Below, piece by piece: positions 57,139 through 64,000 of a stretch of 64,000 nucleotides of DNA. Positions within the stretch are counted from its first letter, which is position 1. Each line of letters starts with the position of its first letter. Origin of the DNA: Schizophyllum amplum (Eukaryota; Basidiomycota; Agaricomycetes; Agaricales; Schizophyllaceae); assembly GCA_007026445.1 (NCBI GenBank), contig VDMD01000009.1, forward strand, positions 62,001-126,000, read 5' to 3'. The notes under the pieces were generated by a model. That model had not been told where the DNA came from and ran no database searches. It was given only the letters and a program-made list of their open reading frames with translations. Position numbers and translations under genes: made by a program.

Positions 57139-60100
57139 TCAAGACATCGAATGTCCGCCACCCAAGCCCACGCTCACGCCGCGCAGCATAGCCCCGAGGT
57201 TCACGTTGTTGAATAACGACCGCGCTGACGCCGTCGAGAACGATGTCGTGCGCCGCGAAGCTGTCGGTGGTACGGGCTTCGTCTGCGGAGGAGCTGGGTC
57301 CTGTCTTGTAGCTTGACGGCCGCTGCCGTCGACGTGTACCCGAGGCAAGTCCTGTGCTTGAAGAATCGAGCCCGTAGACGCAGCTCGATTACGCCGAGGA
57401 GGAGATATAGGTGAGGCGACGCCTGCCCCCATCAATGGCGGTGACTGAGCGCGCCTCTCGGTTGAAGCGCGCGCCAATGTTGGTGGCACAACAGATGTCG
57501 GCCCTGAGCGACCCTTCGTCGGCGACTCGCTCGCGTTGCGTGACATGGGCGGCTTCGAGCGTGAGCGCCCAATGCGGAACATGTCAGCTGTGCTTGACGA
57601 CGGTGCGGCCTTGCTCGAGGCAGGCGGTATCTCCGGCGAGGGCGATGCAGAAGGAGCGCCAATATTGGCCGCAGGAGTGCCCGCCCTCTTTCGAGCCGCA
57701 CCCCCGCTCGACCGCGACCGCGACCGCATCATCCCGAACAACGACGCGTTGTTGGACTGCAACTCCGTTGCATCCGACCCGCTACCCTCTCTGGAAACGA
57801 CGCCCTGCGACCTTGAAGCCGGTCCCCGCGAACGACTGCGCACGAGCTGCAATATCGACGAGCTCCCAGGCGCCTCAGACGACGACGTTGACGAGCCTGA
57901 GGGCGTCACTGCGCCCATGTCAGTCGTATACGCGCGCCGCTTCTTCGGACCGCGCGACAACGAGCGCATCATGCGCAGCAGAGGGGATGTTGGGCGGGAC
58001 TCGGAAGTTTCCACCAGCGACGCGGCATCGTCAACGGAAAGCGCGACCCAGTCGCCGTCGACGTCTCCCTTCGGTATCTTGCAGGTCAAGTTGGGTATCT
58101 GGGATGGGATCTTGGGCGTCTGCGGGAGCACATCTAAAGTCTGGGCATCCGCTAGAAGAGAAGTCAGTCAGCACGCCTTCCAAGTCAAAGGATATATTTT
58201 ACCTGAAGATAGGCCGTTGGTTAAACCATAATCTGCAGGGTCAACCGTCGGAAATGCACTAGGCGGGGTACCCGACGCCTTCTCCACACTCGTTCTTCCA
58301 GTAGCTTTCTCCGTGCTCGCTCTCGATGCACTCCTACTACCCGCCTGAGCCATAGCCACATCGCTCGCGCGTGACGCCGGCCGCCCCCGAGCGCGCGACT
58401 CCCGCTGTCCAACACGCGAACTCGGCCGCGAAGGACCACGCGACGACGGCTGCCCGAGCCTCGAGCTCGGCCGCGAGGGCCCGCTAGACGAGGTCGACAA
58501 GGGCTGCGACGAAGTAGACAGGGGACGCGATGTCGTTATAGCGTACGGTTGCAACTGCGATGCCGACCCCGACCTCCCCATCGACGGCCTCTGCACGTCG
58601 ATGCTTGTCGACGCTCTTTGCGCATCCCCACTCACCCTCGCCCCCGGCACCATGTTGAGATTTCCATACGATCCCGCCCGGGAGGCGACGTGCATCGAGC
58701 CAGGTCGTGATCCTGGCCGCGACATAGGCTTGAGCGATCCCTTCAACGATCCCGCCGTAGACGAGGGCCTCATTCCCGACGAGCTCGCCGGCCGACTTGG
58801 CCGCTCCGTTACCACTGGCGGCGGCGCGCGGCGCGAGATGCTCGCGCCCAGCAAGCCGTCCTTGCTAACGCCCAGCACGTCGTCCTCGCTCGCGTCCAGC
58901 GTGCCGTCCTTCCCTAGCAGACCGTCCATGCCTGGCACGCCGTCCCTCCCTAGCACACCGTCCTCCTCCCCCCTACCAAACACGTCCTCCTGCGAGTCGT
59001 GAAACACATCCTCCTCAGACTCGCTGGCCGACTCGCTATCCGAACCAAGCGTCCAGCGACCCTTCTCCTGCTCCTCCCGTTCCGCCACGCTCTTGGCCAG
59101 CGCGGCGGCCAAAGCGTCGGCATCCGAAGTCGCAGGCGACTCGGGCCTAGAAGTCGGTGGCTGTTGCGACAGCGGCGAGGCCATAGACAAACGCGCGATA
59201 GACGCGCTGCTCCCTGGCCGACTTCCAGATTTCCTCAGCGACGTCCTGCTGCTGTTCCTCAGGAGCGACGTTCGACTGCTCTTCCCGACGAGTGGTAGGG
59301 ACAGGGACATGGCGTCTTGTGACATGGTCGGCAGAATCACCTCTTTGGAGGCAGACGCGAGCGAGGACAGGGGCAGAGCGGACGCCGAAGCTGAAGGCGA
59401 GGTCGCGGCGGATGATTTATTCGACCCGCGCTTGGGGAGGGGGAACTCGTCCGGATCAATGGGCTTGGCGGAGTTGGAGAAAGGCGGTGAATCGGAGGAC
59501 GAGTCTGTCGCTGGAGATGGGGCGATGGGCTCGTCGGGCAGGTCCGTGACAGGCGAGGAACTTGATGGCATGTTCAAATTCTGCATGCGATGCTTCTTGA
59601 GAACCTCGACCTCGTCCACGTTCAATTTGAACGAGAGAGGGCGTGGTGAGGGCGACTGAAGAATGTTGAGCAGAGGCTATAACCAAGAACAATCCCGCGC
59701 ACCATCTCCGCGCTCAGATGCGCCTTCCTTTCCTCCTCCTCCGCCTCCCTCTTCTTGACGTCCTGCGGGCCACTGTACTCCTTCCAAGCCCTGAACGCGC
59801 GCGCCGTCCACCTGATCGCTCGCGCGGGATGTTCCGTCGCCGCGTAGCACACCGCGCAACAAGGTCGTAGCGGGATTAGCTCGTTCTCATCCCAGTCGTC
59901 CGCATACCCGCCGCTATGTTGGATCATGGGAGTCGGCGGGATGGAGTTCTGGCGGCCGATGCGCAGGAAGCTGCTGAAGGTCTGGCGCGGGGAGGATCCT
60001 GCTGCGTCCATGGGGTCCTCGGGGATGGTAGGCGGCGTGCGAGGCGTGAGCTGTGGGGTGGGCGGGTCGACGGTAGGTAAAAGCTCGGCGATCGGCGTGG

Positions 60101-60432
60101 ACTCGCAGTGGGGGTGGGGGCAGGACGAGCGCATAGCGGAGGGCAGCTCGGGGCTCTCTGAGTGGGGCATGGGGGGCGTGGAGACGAATCTGGACAAGGC
60201 GGATGAGCAGCAGAGATTGTATAGCGTAGTGTACTCACCCTATAGTGGGAACGCGCATGGACCAAAGTGTGGTGTCGCGGCGCACGACCATGCGCGTGCG
60301 GGAGGCAGAGCGCTGCCTTCCGCTGACATTGCTGGGCGTGTCTGGGATAACATTGCATTGGTTTGCAAAGCGCACGAGGCGTGGTCCGTCGCGGTCGCTG
60401 CCCGTGCTCGAGGTCGGAGAATCTGTGATCAT
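57139..60432 (-). CDS. Large Ser-rich, mostly disordered protein, unrecognised
   Basis: Four exons, minus strand: 60432-60239, 60189-59703, 59655-58203, 58151-57139, giving 1,048 residues. The N-terminal part has a small ordered block: TTLWSMRVPTIG, then RPCCAVCYAATEHPARAIRWTARAFRAW and a charged helix (KKREAEEEERKAHLSAEM). The remainder is Ser/Pro/Arg-rich with many short phrases such as RPGSRPGS, RPSSRVGQ, RSRSRGP and an acidic DVLGVSKDGLLG repeat (about residues 430-480). This looks like a phosphorylated scaffold or a cell-polarity/cytoskeleton protein, but no domain was recognised. The exon 2 donor GTGCGC at 59702 was chosen because it alone keeps the frame into exon 3. Confidence 0.78.
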
Positions 60433-61757
60433 GAGGGCGAGTGTTAGATACTTAAGCGCCCGACTTGTCTTTATATGTCGGTAGGCGCGGTGCGAGTAAA
60501 GGGCCGATGCGGTTCGGGAAAAGGAGGTGAAAGTCAGGGCTCGTGAGGGAATGGACAGATGATCATCTGCAATGACATTCTTGATCTTAGTCTAGAAGAG
60601 CCGGGATCCCGGGCCACGACGAGTAGCGCACGAGCAGCGCAGTCGCGACGCTCGCGGTTTCTGGCGAAGATGGTGGTTTGGGAAGAGTTGCAAAATCAAC
60701 CAAGCACAAGCAGACGAAAGGTGCAGGAAAGCCGCAAATGAATACCAGAACAAACAAAGGCTAACGGACTAGCGCCCTCACGTGATGTCATAGGACGTTG
60801 AAGCGGCATGAATTCTCATAGGTGTCTAGCGCCCATCCCTCCTTTTGTGGGCCCCCGAACATGGGTTCCCCCTACAGGGGCCCATGTCCGGGGGCGTACG
60901 ACTACGACTAGCTACGTGACGAACCAGCAAGGCGACCACGACGGCGACGAGCATGACCACGACGACGACGGCGACGAGCACCAGCGGCAAGGGGGAGGGG
61001 GGATGGGACGCACGCTAAAGGACACCCTCAGCTCGCTCGCCTTATATACGCCCTCGCCCTACTCGGTAGCGACGAGTCCGGGACTGCGAGGGTGCGGCCA
61101 TCGGCCGTCTCAAGGGTTAGCGCGAGCTTGTGCGACTCGCAGCCGAGGACCAGCAAGTACGTCCCGCTGCACTCACCTTGTTTCTCCAGCTATCAACCTC
61201 GCGAAAGCGGGCGCGCTCTCAGACGACGGGCACCAGTCGTCCTGTGCGAGATTGGGCGCTCCCTTGCCACCTCTCGCACTCTCTACCCCACGCTATACTC
61301 GGTGGCGCATACCCCTTCGCTTCGCCATTCTATAAGCTCGCCTCGCGTGCCTCAAATCCCCGAGCTCCCCGACCCCGCACCCGCGGCACATATTCACCAT
61401 GTTCTTCTTTGTTATATTCCTCTCGCGTGTTTGTAATCAGACCATTGTATTCTCCTAGTTACGCGCAATACACAGCTATTCTACGTGATATACAAGCCCC
61501 GAGTCACTGCGCGAACCTCACACTCCACAACCGAGTGCTGGATATCCCATCCAAGTCAAATCCGTCGTTCACGCGTCACCCCGCCGCCAGCCCGCCGCCC
61601 AGGAAGACGCCCACTGACCTACCTTACAACCAGCCAGATTCGCAGACGGGGCTCCAGCGCTAACCCCCTGAGTAAATGTCAGTGAGAAAGTCAAAGCAGA
61701 GCAAAGTCAGCACTTACCAGATCGTTATGAGCACTCGCAAAACGTCCTCGACGACGA
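60433..61757. other. Intergenic region with hairpin and GACGAC microsatellite
   Basis: No gene recognised. 60930-61000 is a GACGACGAC/GAGCA repeat. A strong hairpin lies at 60851-60895. Confidence 0.5.
60851..60895. repeat. Long hairpin
   Basis: 15-base arms GCCCCCGAACATGGG and CCCATGTCCGGGGGC (one mismatch) around a 15-base loop that can pair again internally (CCCC with GGGG). Confidence 0.85.
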
Positions 61758-61815
61758 TCAGAACGTCCTCTCGCAGTCCTCGCCCATCTTCCAGTCGCAG
61801 TCGTCAGCCATCTCG

Positions 61816-62440
61816 ACGCTCGCCGGACGGCGATACGTTGCTTCGTCGCTGGGCAGGGTGGTCGGGAGGGGGAAAACCGAGTCGTAGCCGTCCTCGACGT
61901 CCAGTGCGTCGTCGGGGGTGTCAAGCCGCGACTTGCTCGCCGCACAGTGGCCCACCACGTCGCCGCATGGCCGCGCATCTACGTCCGCGAGGGGTCAGCA
62001 TAATTAACGAGTAGACAGACACTCACCATAAGCCCGCTCGCCGGGCGTCGATACATATACTCATCGCCTAAGCCGTCGCCCAGGCGCGTGACAACATGCA
62101 GCACCTCCTCAGCGTTGAGCACGTCGCTCGGCGGACGGCGATACATATAGTCATCGCTTGCGCAGATTACTGAACGCAGTGGGCAGTGCTGTAAAATGGC
62201 AGTTAGCGATGCAGCAAGGCGCGGCGGGGGGCACTCACCTCGCTCGCCGGACGGCGATACATATACTCATCGCCTAGGACGAGTGTCAATCTCCCCGGGA
62301 TTGCGCTGTGGCGAGCGGAGACCACGGTGAGCTAGTACACGCAGTCAGCAATGCAAAGGAAAGGCAAGGGCAGCCACTTACCTCGCTCGCCGGACGGCGA
62401 TACATATACTCATTGCCTACCGCGATACATACACTCATCG
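61816..62440 (-). repeat. Dispersed tandem copies encoding DEYMYRRPAS
   Basis: Five copies of about 35 bases, each including CGCTCGCCGGACGGCGATAC on the + strand, at 61820, 62034, 62125, 62240 and 62384, spaced 90-215 bases. On the minus strand most read GDEYMYRRPASE; at least two run directly into GTGAGT/GTAAGT donors. Confidence 0.8.
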
Positions 62441-63059
62441 CCTACCGCGAGCGTGACGTCTTCGCGGTGCGGTTCGTGGTATGCGATTATGGGAGCGGAA
62501 ACGTCCCTGCGACCAAGGTTAGCCTGGGACTTTCGTCAAAGCGACAGGGCACTTACAACTCAAGGCTGGAGGTTGGCCCCACTGAACGTGCGGATGGTGT
62601 AGCGCGCCATCGACGTCCATCCGAATCTGGTCGACGTCCTTCGAAGCTGGCCGACGTCCATCCAAAGCCCCCCAACATCCATCCGAAGCTCGCCGACAAT
62701 AATATCTATGAAGGCAAGGTAAGCGGCGTTTGATCACGACAAAAGGTGAGCACGTACAGATGACGAGCTTGACGTTGGGCGAGCCTGAGTGTCTCGCGAC
62801 GAGTGCGCGAACTACTTGAGAGTCAGTGAGTGAACATCTATAATTAAACAAAAAAGACTCACGAAGGGAAGAAGGCGACGGTGACGAGCACGGCGGCGCT
62901 GCGCTGCCTTCGGCCGCGCGGCGGTATCCCCTCCCCCGCGTCGTCACGAGCACACCGCAGGGGCCGCATCCCAACCTCCATCCCGCGCACTAATCAAATC
63001 GTCAATAAAGAACAAGATCTGCAAGTAAAACAGAGAGAAAACTCACTAAAGTAATTTGC

Positions 63060-63690
63060 CGTAGCTACTATGCGACGGCGCTGCGCGCCGTCGCCAAGTG
63101 CGAGGCCTGCGGCCGCGCGAACGTCTCGCTCGCTCCAGACCGCCGGCTCGCTGGCGCTGCCGACTCCTCCCTCCCCGTATCCTGACCGAGATGTCAATGA
63201 GAAGCCGACGTACTGCGAGCGAAGGAACTACTCACCAAAGCATGAAGCAGGGCCCTTGTGGGATGCGACGGCGCTGCGCGCCGTCGCCGAGTGCGCGGCC
63301 TTCGGCCGCGCCGGCGTCTCCCAGACCCCGCCCAAGGGGTCGACAGGCATGTGGCTCCGCGCCGGAACCTCAGGCTCCCTGGCACGTATCCTGTACGAAG
63401 CGTCAATGCCAGAAAACAAAAACGATAATGGGCATCAGAGTACTCACCGCAGGATGAAGCAATGCCCCCATGTTGTGCGACGGCGCTGCGCGCCGTCGCC
63501 GAGTGCGCGGCCTTCGGCTGCGCGGACGTCCCACAGACTCCGCCCAAGGTGTCGGCACGCCGCCCGCGAGGCCAGTCGGCCTAGATCCTGTGCGAGCATT
63601 AGTAAAAAATTCGAGGAGAATGGACATCAGACTCACCAAAGTCCGAACCATCCCACACTGCAAAGGAGGCGCGACACGCCGCCCATGCGT
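63060..63690 (-). repeat. Three tandem ~200-base units, each exon-like plus intron-like
   Basis: The core GCGACGGCGCTGCGCGCCGT occurs at 63071, 63265 and 63478, each with similar flanks (GAGTGCGCGGCCTTCGG, CCAGACCCCGCCCAAGG). On the minus strand each unit ends in TTTGGTGAGT or GCGGTGAGT and the next begins after a CAG acceptor about 50 bases on. Confidence 0.85.
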
Positions 63691-64000
63691 AGCCTCTGAT
63701 CACGTAGTCGTCCCCCGCGTCCGGGCACGGCTTGCGTCATTGCCTTCGGGCGCGCGTCTTCCACAGACAAGTCAGTGAATTATGAAAGTGATGATGAGGA
63801 TGATACATACCTGGAGACATGGCGCCTCGACGTCCCTATCCACACGTCAACGAGTGAGAGCAACTGTAGCAAAGTCAGTGAAATACACCACACGTACGCC
63901 GAGGAGACGTACCGTGACTCCAGCGACCAGAGCGTCTCTATCGCCTTCGGCCATGCAAACAAGCTCGAGGTCGGTCGAACATGTGCTGAAAGTATGTCAG

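Larger units (their letters stand above)
61758..63955 (-). other. Repetitive minus-strand region, possible decaying multi-exon gene
   Basis: Good-looking exons occur: 63955-63914 (MAEGDRDALVAGVT) with GTACGT donor, a downstream segment reading DDYVIRGYAWAACRASFAVW, and a final open segment ending with stop at 61758 (CDWKMGEDCERTF). Between them lie repeated units with their own GTGAGT donors and CAG acceptors. Following phase through the units breaks the frame repeatedly, so a continuous protein could not be built. It may be a young repeat-expanded gene or a pseudogene. Confidence 0.4.

Noticed and set aside
61816..62440. CRISPR array
   Set aside because: Copies are few, diverged, irregularly spaced (90-215 bases), code for a peptide and lie in a eukaryotic genome.

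Overview
This is nuclear DNA of a filamentous basidiomycete, most likely an Agaricomycete. It is GC-rich. Genes carry many short introns of about 46-60 bases with GTRNGY donors and YAG acceptors. The families seen also fit: DUF6699 proteins, a CFEM protein, an F-box/LRR-type protein, a fungal ABCC transporter, a Gbp2/Hrb1-like RNA-binding protein and a Ngaro-type retrotransposon. I saw no bacterial or organellar genes, rRNA, tRNA or CRISPR. All gene models were built by hand from splice sites and reading-frame phase.

Layout. 1.1-3.8 kb: a large protein with a transglutaminase-like Cys/His/Asp pattern. 4.5-5.3 kb: a short-chain dehydrogenase (SDR). 6.3-8.5 kb: malic enzyme, 10 exons. 8.7-9.8 kb (minus): a single-pass membrane protein. 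10.3-18.9 kb (minus): a 27-exon ABCC transporter with tandem repeats in introns and exons and an 11-base microexon. 19.8-22.1 kb: a broken SDR copy, then a third, intact one. 23.2-25.6 kb (minus): two tandem paralogues of an unrecognised Cys/His-rich protein. 22.4-22.9 and 26.3-26.5 kb: two MITE-like elements. 26.5-33.8 kb: a complete, young tyrosine-recombinase retrotransposon with A1-ORFs-B1-A2-B2 split direct repeats. 34.6-38.2 kb: two divergent DUF6699 paralogues. 38-42 kb: mostly gene-poor, with decayed fragments and a minisatellite. 41.9-42.6 kb: CFEM protein. 43.3-44.1 kb: a Tc1/mariner-type MITE. 45-47.5 kb (minus): three-RRM protein. 47.8-49.5 kb (minus): MFS_5 transporter. 49.5-53.9 kb: no recognisable gene. 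53.9-55.6 kb: F-box protein. 56.3-56.6 kb: a duplicated palindrome. 57.1-60.4 kb (minus): a 1,048-residue disordered protein. 61.7-64 kb: a minus-strand region of tandem exon-plus-intron units that is probably decaying.

The genes do not form an operon or an evident metabolic cluster. The main themes are local gene duplication (SDR x3, Cys/His proteins x2, DUF6699 x2), tandem-repeat growth inside genes, and transposable elements. The strongest candidates for undescribed biology are the Cys/His paralogue pair, the intron-bearing Ngaro-like element and the repeat-laden ABCC gene.
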